Counted from the stretch's first letter, positions 33,417 through 42,774 are shown. The stretch is DNA of 46,537 nucleotides from Caryophanales bacterium UBA6879 (GCA_002449135.1 DKCH01000063.1:1-46537); one strand, 5' to 3'. Made by a program: numbers and translations. Notes: a model not told the origin generated them from the letters alone.

Positions 33417-34910
33417 ATGAAAAAAAGTAAATTGTTATTTATCGCTTTAATTCTACCTTTATTGTATGGGTGTAATACACAAAATTCATCTAATAGTGAA
33501 AATATTGTTACTAGTACTTCAGTTGAAGAAAATAATAATGGACTAAATGTGATTTATGTTTCACCTAAAGGGGAAGCTACTAATAGTGGAAGTAAAGAAT
33601 CCCCTTTGGATGCTTTTTCTGCAATGAATAGGTTGAACAAAGGAGGAAGAATCATTCTTTTAGAAGGTACTTATTCTCTTACTTCAACTTTAAGAGTTAC
33701 TAGAGATAGTGAAAAAAATAGCGGCGTAGGTGTTGCTAGTAAAGAAGAAGAGAGAAAATATATGACTCCAGAGAAAAAAGAAGATGGAACATATGTTGAT
33801 GTTTTATTTGATTTTTCGCAAATGGCATATGCTTCTTCTAATAGAGGAATTTCTTTAGATTCTGATTATTGGACTGTAGAAGGATTTAAAGTTAAAGGTG
33901 CTGGTGATAATGGTATCTATATTGGCGGTAATTACAACATTGTTTCTCAAATGGAAACTTTTGAATGTAGAGATACTGGTCTTCAATTAGGACGTTCTTT
34001 TTCTAATTACGAAACTATTGATACTTGGCCTAGTAATAATTTAATTATTAATTGCACTTCTTATGATAATCATGATCCTACTGGTGAGGATTCTGATGGA
34101 TTTGCCTGCAAATTAACTACAGGTTATAACAATGTTTTTGATGGATGTATTGCTTATAACAATGTTGATGATGGCTGGGATTTATATACTAAAGGTGAAT
34201 CAGGTCCTATTGGTCCAGTTACTTTAAAAAATTGCGTAGCTTTTAATAATGGTATTACTACTGGTGGTATTGGTACTGCTAATTCTGATGGTAATGGTTT
34301 TAAATTAGGTGGTGAATCTATTGCTGTTAATCATACTGTTATTAACTGTGTAGCTTTTAATAATTTAGCTACAGGATTTACTGATAATTCTAATCCAGGA
34401 ACCATTTATTTTGAAAATTGTACAGCTTTTAATAACGGATCAAGAGATGAAGATGGATATAATTTTTCTACTTGTAGAGATCGAGCCACATCTTTAAATT
34501 CATATAAGAATTGTTTATCTTTTTCTATTGGTGAAAAAGTTAATCCTATAACTAAAGAAAAAAATATTAATAATTCAAAAGATGCCTATAAGGGCTCTGC
34601 AAGTTATTGTGCTTTCTTTAATTCTTTGTCTTCTTTATATATAGGTAGTATGCAAGAAGTTGATTATGATGTTGAAGCATTAAGAGGTACTTTATTTGAA
34701 GATTTAGAAAATCCTTTTGTTTCTATTACTACTCCACAGGAGCAGTCTTTTAAAGGAGAAGCTGTAGAAAATAAAGTTGATATTCATAAAGTTTTAAGAA
34801 ATAAGGATGGTTCAGTTAATTTAGGTGATTTCTTAAAATTAAAAGATGAATCTAAATTTAAGACTATGGGTGAAAATAATAGCCCTTTAGGTGCTAATTT
34901 GCATAATTAA
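33417..34910 (+). CDS. PL9-type pectate lyase-like lipoprotein, 497 aa
   Basis: ATG 33417 has AGGAAG 8 bases upstream. The signal peptide ends in lipobox LLYGC. The right-handed beta-helix begins IYVSPKGEATNSGSKESPLDA. Asp227 (EDSDGFACK) and Asp251, Asp252 and Asp255 (NNVDDGWDLY) have the same relative spacing (0, 24, 25, 28) as the calcium ligands Asp209, 233, 234 and 237 that I recall for Pel9A of Dickeya. NGFKLGG supplies the likely catalytic Lys296. The family cleaves polygalacturonate by beta-elimination. It is anchored outside the cell and co-transcribed with the next gene, whose start is 11 bases away. Confidence 0.85.
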   Translation: MKKSKLLFIALILPLLYGCNTQNSSNSENIVTSTSVEENNNGLNVIYVSPKGEATNSGSKESPLDAFSAMNRLNKGGRIILLEGTYSLTSTLRVTRDSEKNSGVGVASKEEERKYMTPEKKEDGTYVDVLFDFSQMAYASSNRGISLDSDYWTVEGFKVKGAGDNGIYIGGNYNIVSQMETFECRDTGLQLGRSFSNYETIDTWPSNNLIINCTSYDNHDPTGEDSDGFACKLTTGYNNVFDGCIAYNNVDDGWDLYTKGESGPIGPVTLKNCVAFNNGITTGGIGTANSDGNGFKLGGESIAVNHTVINCVAFNNLATGFTDNSNPGTIYFENCTAFNNGSRDEDGYNFSTCRDRATSLNSYKNCLSFSIGEKVNPITKEKNINNSKDAYKGSASYCAFFNSLSSLYIGSMQEVDYDVEALRGTLFEDLENPFVSITTPQEQSFKGEAVENKVDIHKVLRNKDGSVNLGDFLKLKDESKFKTMGENNSPLGANLHN

Positions 34911-34920
34911 GAGGTGAAAT

Positions 34921-37900
34921 ATGAAAAGAATTATTAATTTATTAACAATCGCTACTGCTTTTACATCTATTTTAGGAATTTCTAATAATATTATTCAAAA
35001 TCAAATTAATAAAAATGATGAAAAAAAAGAAGTAGAAGCTTCTACTCCTATGCAATTAACTGAGGCTTTAAAATTAGTTACTTTTAATATTGATTTAAAT
35101 AAAATTGTTTCTGACTTTAGATTATTAAAATCTTCTATTTATGACACTTCTATTACTTGGGCTTCTTCTAATACTAATGTTATTAATATTGATGTAAGTA
35201 AAAAAGATGATGGTGGTGTAGCTGATATTGTTGCAAGAGTAACTAGATTAGATGTTGATACTAAAGTAAAATTAACAGCTACTGTTACTTATAAAGAAAG
35301 AGATCAAGAATATAAAGGTAATAAAGATTTTGAGGTTGTTGTTTTGAAAAAAACAAATCAAGTTGTTTCAGATTTACCATTAAGTTTTGAAGATGATTTT
35401 TCAAGTTATAAAACTGGCATTGATTTAGGTAATTACTATAAATGGCAAATTACTAATGGTGAAATGGGAAGTGTTAAAATTGTAGACTCAGTTGGTGATT
35501 ATAATAACATTGCTAATAATAGGGCTATTGAAATTGATTCTAAAAGACAAGCTTCTAATATTACTTATAAAGCAAAATTAAACGCTAATTCTACTAATAT
35601 TGGAAAAAAAGGTACTGTTGTTTTAGAAGGATATGTAATGAGTTATGGTGAAACAAATGGAGTAACTTTAGAATTTGGATCTGGAAGTAAAACTGTCGCT
35701 AGTTTTGGTTTTAATTCTTCTAATTACCAATATTTTGTTTCAGGTAGTAAAGTTAATGCTACTAAATTTCTTCCTGTTAATGGTGTATGGACTAAGTTTA
35801 GAGTAGAAGTTAGATTATCTGGTTATATTATTTTTAAAGTTTTTAATTTTGCTACTAATCAATATGTTGATTTAACTAGCGAAAGTGGAAATTATATTTC
35901 AAATGCTGGTGTTTTATCAGGAGCTAAAGGTAATATTGATTCTTTAGTATTAAAAGTAAATACTGGAACAAAAGTTGGTAAAACTTATTTATCTAATTTA
36001 AAATTTGATTCTTTTGAAAATCTAGCTCAAGAAACTAGTGTTAATAATCCTAATAGAACTGAAGGTATAGGTTTAATTGAAGGATATAAAAAAGAAGTTT
36101 TTACTACTAATAAAAATGATTTAGATGCTATTCCTGATTTTATTGTTCATGATAGATTTAATTCTAATAAAACATATGCTAAAGATATAGATTATACAGT
36201 TACTAGTAATAAGCTTGCTGTTAGTTATACAAGTTCAAATTATGAAGTACACAAGATAGAATATACATTCAAATTAAAAGCTACTAATGAAGTGCAAAAG
36301 GTTATTCAAACTTTTTATTTAGATAGTGAAGAAAATACTCCTCGTTTAGAAGATTTTAAAGTTTCATACTTAAAAAGCGATTCTAAAGTTGGGGAAGATG
36401 GAACTACTATAGATGCAAACAAAGCTCATATGACTATTAGTGGTAATATTTATCGAAGTGATGTAAGTTTATCATATTTGATATTACCTGTTAATAGTGA
36501 TGAGCCTAAGGTTGAACAAATTAAAAATGGCTCATCTAATGCTATAGGTCATCAAACTATTGATTTAAGTAATAATCTTTCTACTTTTTTCAGTTTTGAT
36601 ACTATTCAAGTTCCTGATATTAATCAAGAATATGATGTTTATGCTGTCTTAAGTAATAGCTATGGTGATTCTTCTATTTATAAAGCTTTAAAGATTTCTA
36701 CTGTTATTAATTTATCAACTGTAGAAGATTTATATGATATGACCATAAATATGGATACTAAAGGTTCTAAGTATCGTATTATAAATGATATTGATTGTTC
36801 TTCTTTTAACTGGGAATTTGATTCAGCTAAAGTTGTTAAATTTACTGGAGAAATTGATGGTCAAGGTTATACTATTTCTAATTTAACTATTCAATCTACT
36901 ACAGCTAGAACAGGTTTATTTTCTGAATTTTCTGGAGTAATAAAAAATGTTAAGTTTGAAAATGCTTCAGTAAATGGATTATCAGATGTTGGACTTATTG
37001 CTGGATTAATTACTGATGGTGAAATAACTAATGTTGATTTTATAAATCCTAAAATTGAACAAAATACTAATGTTACTGGTGGTGAAGGTTATTTTGGCGT
37101 AATCTGTGGTCGTTTTAGAAGCGATGGTAATAGATGTAAATTAACTAATATTAATATTTATAATGCTGAAATAAACGGGCCTAAATACATAGGTTTATTA
37201 ACTGGTGGTGTAGGTGGCTCTAGTCAGGATGTTGCTATTACAATTGAAAATTTCTTTGGTGAAGGAAGTATTACTACTGAAGGGGCAGCTATTGGATTAA
37301 TTGGTAGAAATAGAGGTAGTACAACTATTAATAACGCTATTGTTTATCTAGATGTTAAGAATTGCAAAAAAGAAGTTGGAGCTATTGCTGGGCATAATAA
37401 AGAAGGCGGAAAATTACAAGTTAAAAATATTGTTACTGACTTAAAAATCGGCATGATTACTCAAGTTACTTATTTTAATAACTTCATTGGTTCTCATGAT
37501 GCTAACACTTCTTCTTATAATGGTAGTGATGTTTATTATATTAATGAAGATTATTCTTCTTTAGCGGATTCTATTACTCCTACTAAAACTGCCATTTCTT
37601 TTGGACGTAGTTTAAATGTGGTAGATAATTATACTCAAATGTGGTGGGAAGAAAATACTTTTATTAGAGACTTTGATACTTCATTTATTTTCTCTTTTAA
37701 TGAAGAAACTGGAAAACCATATGTCAACATTAAAACAGAAGAAGAAATTAGAGCAAAAATGACTTCTGAATTATTTAAAACATATGTTGATAAGCTTTCT
37801 ACTACTGATGTTTTATCTAATCGTCATTATTTATATAAAGCTAATCAAGTTTATAAATATTTAAGTGAAGAAGATAAAAACAAAGTTACAACAGAAAAAG

Positions 37901-38007
37901 CTAAATTTGATCAAGCACTAAAAGAATATAATGAATTATTAGAATTATTAGGATTAATTTTAGATAATGCTTATAGTATTGATAATAGCAATATTGGAGG
38001 TAAATAA
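34921..38007 (+). CDS. Large secreted multidomain protein, 1028 aa
   Basis: An N-terminal signal sequence (KRIINLLTIATAFTSILG) has no lipobox. Residues about 45-145 resemble an atrophied bacterial Ig-like domain (TWASSNTNVINI pattern). Residues about 155-370 look like a lectin/laminin-type beta-sandwich (FEDDFSSYKTG start). Residues about 485-600 form fibronectin-like strands. Residues about 605-880 are GLUG-like beta-helical repeats (DGQGYTISNLTI, GLIAGLITDGEITNVDF, GLLTGG). The last 100 residues are helical. No catalytic motif was recognised. GAGGTG precedes the ATG. It is probably an extracellular adhesion or glycan-binding protein working with the PL9-like lyase. Confidence 0.7.
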   Translation: MKRIINLLTIATAFTSILGISNNIIQNQINKNDEKKEVEASTPMQLTEALKLVTFNIDLNKIVSDFRLLKSSIYDTSITWASSNTNVINIDVSKKDDGGVADIVARVTRLDVDTKVKLTATVTYKERDQEYKGNKDFEVVVLKKTNQVVSDLPLSFEDDFSSYKTGIDLGNYYKWQITNGEMGSVKIVDSVGDYNNIANNRAIEIDSKRQASNITYKAKLNANSTNIGKKGTVVLEGYVMSYGETNGVTLEFGSGSKTVASFGFNSSNYQYFVSGSKVNATKFLPVNGVWTKFRVEVRLSGYIIFKVFNFATNQYVDLTSESGNYISNAGVLSGAKGNIDSLVLKVNTGTKVGKTYLSNLKFDSFENLAQETSVNNPNRTEGIGLIEGYKKEVFTTNKNDLDAIPDFIVHDRFNSNKTYAKDIDYTVTSNKLAVSYTSSNYEVHKIEYTFKLKATNEVQKVIQTFYLDSEENTPRLEDFKVSYLKSDSKVGEDGTTIDANKAHMTISGNIYRSDVSLSYLILPVNSDEPKVEQIKNGSSNAIGHQTIDLSNNLSTFFSFDTIQVPDINQEYDVYAVLSNSYGDSSIYKALKISTVINLSTVEDLYDMTINMDTKGSKYRIINDIDCSSFNWEFDSAKVVKFTGEIDGQGYTISNLTIQSTTARTGLFSEFSGVIKNVKFENASVNGLSDVGLIAGLITDGEITNVDFINPKIEQNTNVTGGEGYFGVICGRFRSDGNRCKLTNINIYNAEINGPKYIGLLTGGVGGSSQDVAITIENFFGEGSITTEGAAIGLIGRNRGSTTINNAIVYLDVKNCKKEVGAIAGHNKEGGKLQVKNIVTDLKIGMITQVTYFNNFIGSHDANTSSYNGSDVYYINEDYSSLADSITPTKTAISFGRSLNVVDNYTQMWWEENTFIRDFDTSFIFSFNEETGKPYVNIKTEEEIRAKMTSELFKTYVDKLSTTDVLSNRHYLYKANQVYKYLSEEDKNKVTTEKAKFDQALKEYNELLELLGLILDNAYSIDNSNIGGK

Positions 38008-38008
38008 A

Positions 38009-38701
38009 ATGAAAAAGAATCTTTTAATATTACCATTAATTTTATTAGGTTTAGCTTCTTGTACACCAACTAGTAATAATAGTGAGGAAATAACTAATAA
38101 TGATTTTGAAAAAGCCTTAAGAAGTGAAATTACTTTTCCAACTTATTCAACAACATATATTGTTAAAAAAGATGGTAAACAAATCATTTATAATTATTTT
38201 AATCACATGGTTGATTTAGAAAATAAAATAGAATTTGAATCTGGTTCACAAACAGTCTTTAATTCTATTGATTCTACTGATCCTTTAGGTGTTTCTAAAA
38301 CTTCAGTAAATAAATATTATACTTCTTCCCATACTTATATTTTAGGAAGTGATGGTAAATATCAAGCAAGTGAAAATACTTCTAAGCGTAATATTGATAT
38401 ATATGCTTTTAAATATAATTTAGAAGGTATTGAACTTACTAAAACTGTAGAGGAACAAAGCAAAGCAGAATTTACTGCTACTGTTAATCAAGATAAATAT
38501 GCATCATTTTTAAATTTAGAAGATGTTTCAAAAATAAGTAATGTAAATTTGCATGCTGAACTTATTAAGAATACTTCTAATGAAGAAACAAATATTAGAT
38601 TAAATAAATTTAATATTAACTATGTTCAAAGTGGTTATGAAATTAGTTTAGAGACAGAATTTAATTATTTTAAGAATACTCTTACTTTACCTAAGATTTA
38701 A
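38009..38701 (+). CDS. Small lipoprotein of unknown function, 230 aa
   Basis: ATG 38009 with GGAGG (37996-38000) is chosen; an in-frame start at 37967 lies inside the preceding gene. Signal peptide MKKNLLILPLI ends in LASC, giving a lipid anchor. The mature part has no recognised domain; it is mixed alpha/beta with alternating charged strands. It starts one base after the stop of the 1028-residue protein, so it belongs to the pectate-lyase operon and may be a surface accessory factor. Confidence 0.75.
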   Translation: MKKNLLILPLILLGLASCTPTSNNSEEITNNDFEKALRSEITFPTYSTTYIVKKDGKQIIYNYFNHMVDLENKIEFESGSQTVFNSIDSTDPLGVSKTSVNKYYTSSHTYILGSDGKYQASENTSKRNIDIYAFKYNLEGIELTKTVEEQSKAEFTATVNQDKYASFLNLEDVSKISNVNLHAELIKNTSNEETNIRLNKFNINYVQSGYEISLETEFNYFKNTLTLPKI

Positions 38702-38706
38702 TATTT

Positions 38707-38797
38707 AAGTGCTAATATTATATGATTTAAAATTTTAATCTAATAATTTTTAAGGTTAAAGATTAGATTCATATTAAAAATTAGCACTTTTTATTTT
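38707..38797 (+). terminator. Long nested terminator hairpin
   Basis: AAGTGCTAAT (38707-38716) pairs with ATTAGCACTT (38780-38789), followed by T-rich DNA. Inside, AATCTAAT (38737-38744) pairs with ATTAGATT (38762-38769). It ends the PL9-like operon. Confidence 0.75.
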
Positions 38798-38811
38798 AAA
38801 ATATTAATAAT

Positions 38812-39318
38812 ATGGAAAAAATTTTAGAAATTGAAAATTTAAAGAAAAAATATATTAAAGAAAAGGATTGTGATTGTTACTCAGTTCAGCTTCTTTTAGA
38901 TGATTCTTTTTTGATATTAGTAAAAAAGTGTAATTATTATGTAAATAATAAAGAGTATTTAAAGGCGCTAGATTATCTTCTTTCTTTTTTGATAACACTA
39001 GATGATCCTGTTATTGATTATTCTTCTGAGCAGACTCCTCAGTTATATGCTTTAGTTTCTTATTTAAAGGATATTTTTAATTTATGTGAAAATAAAGAAG
39101 AATTTGTAAATAAATTTTTAAATGCGTATATAAGCTTTTCTAACCTTTTTAAAGGTATTTATGAGTCTTTATTAATAGATCCTTTTTTTAATGTAAAGAA
39201 ATATCAAAAGAAAATTATTCAAATTAAAAAAGATGAATTAAAACAAGTAAGTAGACCACGTGAAAAGGCTAAATTAGAAAAAGAAGTAGAAGATTTAATT
39301 AGAAGATGCAGCTTTTAA
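38812..39318 (+). CDS. Hypothetical helical protein, 168 aa
   Basis: No family was recognised. The sequence is predicted largely helical, rich in Leu, Lys, Tyr and Phe, with CDCYS near residue 20 and a basic C-terminus. It has no signal peptide and no membrane segment. The start has no Shine-Dalgarno. Its 3' end overlaps the convergent MATE gene by 24 bases. Coding potential is supported by base composition and an open frame of normal codon use, but the call is less certain than its neighbours. Confidence 0.6.
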   Translation: MEKILEIENLKKKYIKEKDCDCYSVQLLLDDSFLILVKKCNYYVNNKEYLKALDYLLSFLITLDDPVIDYSSEQTPQLYALVSYLKDIFNLCENKEEFVNKFLNAYISFSNLFKGIYESLLIDPFFNVKKYQKKIIQIKKDELKQVSRPREKAKLEKEVEDLIRRCSF

Positions 39319-40749
39319 ATTTTCTTGATCTAATTTTTGTAATAATTTTCCTTTAATGAATGTTAAATAAAGACCAATTAAAAGTAAAGTAACAGCAAAG
39401 GTCCAAGCTAATGTATCAGCAAAGCATAAACCAATATAAGAGGCGTCGGAAGTAGGATTTTCTTTGTTTATTAAACTTGGTAAGAATTCACATAAAAGAG
39501 TACGTCCAATTAATTCACCAATTCCAGCTAAGAAAGGAAATAATGATTTTCCTAAGCCTTGTAATATATTGCGGTATAAAAATAAGAAGCCGAGTATTGG
39601 ATAAAATGCACAATCTATAAATATGTACATAGAAGCATAGAATTTAACTTTATCATTAATATTTTCAGAACTTAAGAAAATATGAGTATAAGTGCCATTA
39701 ATTGCAGTTAAAATACCAAGACCACCAAAAATTACATACATTATTAGCATTACTATTGCTGAATCTTTTAAACCACTTTTAATTCTAGAGGTATTATGAG
39801 CTCCTAAGTTTTGACCCATATAAGAAAGCATAGCTGTACCTAAAGCGGAAAAAGGAGTCATTAAAAAGTCATTATATTTAGCAGCAACTCCATATCCGTT
39901 AATAGCATCTACACCGAAATTATTCATTGATTTTTGTAAAATGATTAAACCTATTGCTAAGATAGAAAATTGCAAAGCCAAAGGTAAACCAAGTTTTAAA
40001 TGAGCAAAGGCAAATTTGAAATTTAGTTTAAAATCATTTAATTTAAATCTTAAATAAGGATATTTATAAAGAGAATAAATAAATGATGCTAAACCTGCTA
40101 GTAATTGAGAAATAACAGTAGCAACTGCTGCTCCAATTACACCCCACTTAAAAGCGACAATAAATAAAATATCTAAGCAAATATTAATAATTGTTGAGGC
40201 TATTAAAAATAGAAGAGGGGTTAAAGAATCACCGATACTTCTTAAAACTGAGACCATTAAGTTATAAAAAATTTGTGTAAATAAGCCTAAATAAATAATA
40301 AAAATGTATTCTTTTGCTGCGGTGTATGTTTTTGTTCCTTCTACTGAACCTATAAAGTTAAGTAAAAATGGAATGCAGCAAACAGCTACAATTGTTAGTA
40401 TTATTGAAATTATTAAGCTCATTAAAAGTTGAGCTGCAAATGATTTTCTAACACCTTCTAAGTCATTTTGACCCATTTTTTGAGAAGAAATGGCTGAAAA
40501 GCCAGAAGTGCATCCAAAGGCGAATTGTATAACTATAAAAACTAAAGAGTAAGATTGATTAACACCAGCTACAAGCTCTTTTTCTAGGTTGTTTCCTACA
40601 ATTGCTGCGTCTGATATTGTATAAATTTGTTGAAAAAACAAAGAAAGTAAAATAGGAGTCATAAAAATTAATATGACTTTTAAGGGTCTTCCTTTGGTTA
40701 AATCAACTGGTTTAAATAGATTTTTTGTTATTTCTATAAGTTTTTTCAC
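39295..40749 (-). CDS. MATE-family multidrug/sodium antiporter, 484 aa
   Basis: Twelve membrane segments carry typical MATE motifs: FMTPILLSLFFQQIYTISDAAIVGN at the start (first part) and the related AGVNQ segment. The second half repeats this pattern near residues 240-300. MATE proteins export cationic compounds in exchange for Na+ or H+; the substrate is unknown. The codon at 40747-40749 reads GTG on the minus strand with no clear Shine-Dalgarno. A 16-bp palindrome lies upstream in the divergent gap with the ATP synthase operon. Confidence 0.9.
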   Translation of the reverse strand: MKKLIEITKNLFKPVDLTKGRPLKVILIFMTPILLSLFFQQIYTISDAAIVGNNLEKELVAGVNQSYSLVFIVIQFAFGCTSGFSAISSQKMGQNDLEGVRKSFAAQLLMSLIISIILTIVAVCCIPFLLNFIGSVEGTKTYTAAKEYIFIIYLGLFTQIFYNLMVSVLRSIGDSLTPLLFLIASTIINICLDILFIVAFKWGVIGAAVATVISQLLAGLASFIYSLYKYPYLRFKLNDFKLNFKFAFAHLKLGLPLALQFSILAIGLIILQKSMNNFGVDAINGYGVAAKYNDFLMTPFSALGTAMLSYMGQNLGAHNTSRIKSGLKDSAIVMLIMYVIFGGLGILTAINGTYTHIFLSSENINDKVKFYASMYIFIDCAFYPILGFLFLYRNILQGLGKSLFPFLAGIGELIGRTLLCEFLPSLINKENPTSDASYIGLCFADTLAWTFAVTLLLIGLYLTFIKGKLLQKLDQENLKAASSN

Positions 40750-40771
40750 ATAGTGATTTTAAAAGATTTAT

Positions 40772-40787
40772 TAGTAGATTTCTACTA
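40772..40787. promoter_or_regulatory. 16-bp palindrome between the MATE and atpI promoters
   Basis: TAGTAGA (40772-40778) and TCTACTA (40781-40787) flank TT with perfect symmetry, about 23 bases upstream of the MATE start and just before the probable atpI -35. It is a candidate regulator site or cis element. Confidence 0.45.
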
Positions 40788-40811
40788 TTATTTTTTCAAT
40801 TTAAAAAATAG

Positions 40812-40824
40812 TATAATTAAAAAG
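40812..40824 (+). promoter_or_regulatory. -10 box of the ATP synthase operon with leaderless start
   Basis: TATAAT (40812-40817) is followed by exactly 7 bases and then the ATG at 40825. No Shine-Dalgarno is present, so the transcript may start at the codon itself. The -35 is weak. Confidence 0.5.
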
Positions 40825-41229
40825 ATGAAACTCAATAAAAACTCTTATTCTTTTAGGATTATATTTACTTATCTTCTTGTTAATTTAGCACTTATTTTAT
40901 TATCTTTAATATTTTTGATTTATCATAATTATTATGTAACAACTTCTTTAGCAATAGGTGCTGTTTTTGGTTTGGCAAATATCTTTTCTTTGTTTAAAAC
41001 AACTGAGTTAATGAGTAAAGAAAATCCTGGAACCGCTTTTTTACTATTTTTACAAATTTTTAGAATGATTTTGCTACTTTTAGGGCTTGTTTTATCTTTT
41101 TTAGTGATATATTTAACAAATGATAGTGGCGATAAAAAGACTTATTTTTATATTCTATTTGCTGCTATACCTTACTTTGTTTTTTTATTAGTTTCTATGC
41201 TAATAAGGGAAAAGAATCGAGGTGAATAA
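40825..41229 (+). CDS. atpI: ATP synthase subunit I-like membrane protein, 134 aa
   Basis: Four membrane segments are predicted (about 10-30, 34-55, 70-95 and 105-125) with a short charged tail. Subunit I is poorly conserved; the assignment rests on size, topology and position directly before atpB. The role is chaperone-like assembly of the c-ring or ion homeostasis in the operon. ATG 40825 is chosen because it follows the -10 box; the ORF open from 40753 would cross the promoter. Confidence 0.7.
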   Translation: MKLNKNSYSFRIIFTYLLVNLALILLSLIFLIYHNYYVTTSLAIGAVFGLANIFSLFKTTELMSKENPGTAFLLFLQIFRMILLLLGLVLSFLVIYLTNDSGDKKTYFYILFAAIPYFVFLLVSMLIREKNRGE

Positions 41230-41230
41230 T

Positions 41231-41989
41231 ATGGACTTGTCACATGTATTAGATTGGAATAGTTCCACTTTTTCTGGTGAGGTTATCACTTCTTTTATTG
41301 TAATGATTATTATTGCTATTTTTTCTTTTGTAATTTATTTTGTGTTTAGAAAAGCTGATCCATATAAAAAAGCTAATGGTTTTGTAGCAGTTATTAGTGG
41401 ATTAGTTGAAATGGTAGAAAACTATACTATTTCTTCTATGGGTAAAAAATGGAAGAATTTTACTGGTTATACTATGGCTTTGGGTCTATATATATTTACT
41501 TGCTTTTTTATAGGTATGACTGGTCTCCCAGCGCCTTTAGTTAGCTTAACTATGCCTCTTAGTATTGGCTTAATGACTTTTTTACTTATTCATATTACTG
41601 CTATTAGAGCTAAAAAATGGAAGTATTTTAAAAGATATACTGAGCCATTTGCTATTTTCTTACCAGTAAATTTAATTTCTATGTGGGCACCATTGTTATC
41701 TATAACTTTGCGTTTGTTTGGTAATGCTATTGCTGGTTATTGTTTATTAACTTTAGCTTATTTCTACTTAGAGAAAGCTTCTAGCTTACTCTTTGGTTTT
41801 ATTGCAAGTGGGGCTAATCAAATATTCCTCGCTTGGCTTGTTACACCTTGGTTACATCTTTTCTTAGATATGTTTATAGGAGCGATTCAAACTCTAATCT
41901 TTACCACGATTACGATGATATGGGTTAGTCAAGAAGATCCTGATGAGGAAGAGGTGTTAACATCTACATCAGTAAAAATTAAGGCATAA
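41231..41989 (+). CDS. atpB: ATP synthase subunit a, 252 aa
   Basis: This membrane protein forms the ion channel of the F0 stator next to the c-ring. The conserved LRLFGN segment carries the essential Arg161, and AWLVTPWLHLFLDMFIGAIQTLIFT is the typical C-terminal pair of helices. ATG 41231 follows GAGGTG (41219-41224), and a GTG three codons earlier is an alternative. The atpI stop lies just upstream. Confidence 0.95.
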   Translation: MDLSHVLDWNSSTFSGEVITSFIVMIIIAIFSFVIYFVFRKADPYKKANGFVAVISGLVEMVENYTISSMGKKWKNFTGYTMALGLYIFTCFFIGMTGLPAPLVSLTMPLSIGLMTFLLIHITAIRAKKWKYFKRYTEPFAIFLPVNLISMWAPLLSITLRLFGNAIAGYCLLTLAYFYLEKASSLLFGFIASGANQIFLAWLVTPWLHLFLDMFIGAIQTLIFTTITMIWVSQEDPDEEEVLTSTSVKIKA

Positions 41990-42001
41990 GGAGGTGAAAT
42001 T

Positions 42002-42220
42002 ATGGAAGGTATTCAATACATTGCTGCTGCTATTGCTATGATTGGAAGTATCGGTACTGCTTTTGGTGAAGGTATGATTGTCACTAAAACTATGGATTCT
42101 ATGGCTAGAAATCCTGAAATGTATTCTAAATTAAGATCCGCGATGATGATAGGTTGCGGTTTAACTGAAACTGCTGCTATTTTCTGCTTTGTTATCGCTA
42201 TTATGTGCTTAGTTTTATAG
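42002..42220 (+). CDS. atpE: ATP synthase subunit c with two carboxylates, 72 aa
   Basis: A two-helix hairpin with the ion-binding Glu56 in GLTETAAIF and the conserved polar loop SMARNPE. A second carboxylate, Glu23 (AFGEGM), stands where sodium-coupled c subunits usually have Gln32. Thr57 and Phe61 align with Ser66 and Tyr70 of the Ilyobacter protein. The pair matches the known two-carboxylate motif described for Fusobacterium nucleatum, which binds Na+. AAGGAGGTG precedes the start. Confidence 0.95.
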   Translation: MEGIQYIAAAIAMIGSIGTAFGEGMIVTKTMDSMARNPEMYSKLRSAMMIGCGLTETAAIFCFVIAIMCLVL

Positions 42221-42229
42221 GAGGTTAGT

Positions 42230-42772
42230 ATGAGTCAATTCTTTCTTCTTTTCGAAGATAAACCAGATATTACTATTATTGATAAACTAGTTCCTAATCT
42301 CTGGGCTTTTATTGCTCAGTTATTAGCGTTTGTTGTCTTGGTTTTGATTGTTTTTAAGTTTGCTTATAAGCCTGTTTCTAATTATATTAGTAAGCAAAAG
42401 AATTATATTAATTCTAATTTAGAAGCAGCAAAGAAAGCTAATGAAGAAGCTGAAAAGAAGAATTTAGAAGCGACAACTCGTGTTAATAATTCTAAAAAAG
42501 AAGCAAGTGATATATTAGCTAATGTTAAAAAACAAGCACAAGATGATAGAAATAAATATCTTTCAGAATTACAAGTTGAACTTAATAATAAGCGTCAACA
42601 ATGTGAAAAAGATATTGAAATGCAAAAGAAACAAGCTATCATTGATTCTCAAAAGGAAGTTGTTGATTTAGCTTTAGCTGCTTCTTCTAATTTATTAAAG
42701 AAGAAGGTTGATTCTAAGACTGATAAAAAACTAATTCAAGAATTTATTGATTCTATTAATGAGGATAAATAG
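42230..42772 (+). CDS. atpF: ATP synthase subunit b, 180 aa
   Basis: One N-terminal membrane helix (about 26-46; AFIAQLLAFVVLVLIVFKFAYKP) is followed by a long charged coiled coil, the peripheral stalk linking F0 to F1. AGGAGG is just upstream of the ATG. Its length is typical. It follows atpE by 9 bases and precedes atpH by 2. Confidence 0.95.
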   Translation: MSQFFLLFEDKPDITIIDKLVPNLWAFIAQLLAFVVLVLIVFKFAYKPVSNYISKQKNYINSNLEAAKKANEEAEKKNLEATTRVNNSKKEASDILANVKKQAQDDRNKYLSELQVELNNKRQQCEKDIEMQKKQAIIDSQKEVVDLALAASSNLLKKKVDSKTDKKLIQEFIDSINEDK

Positions 42773-42774
42773 AA

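Noticed and set aside
36720..37560. GLUG-like repeats as DNA tandem repeats or CRISPR
   Set aside because: The similarity is only at protein level; no conserved DNA repeat with regular spacers is present.
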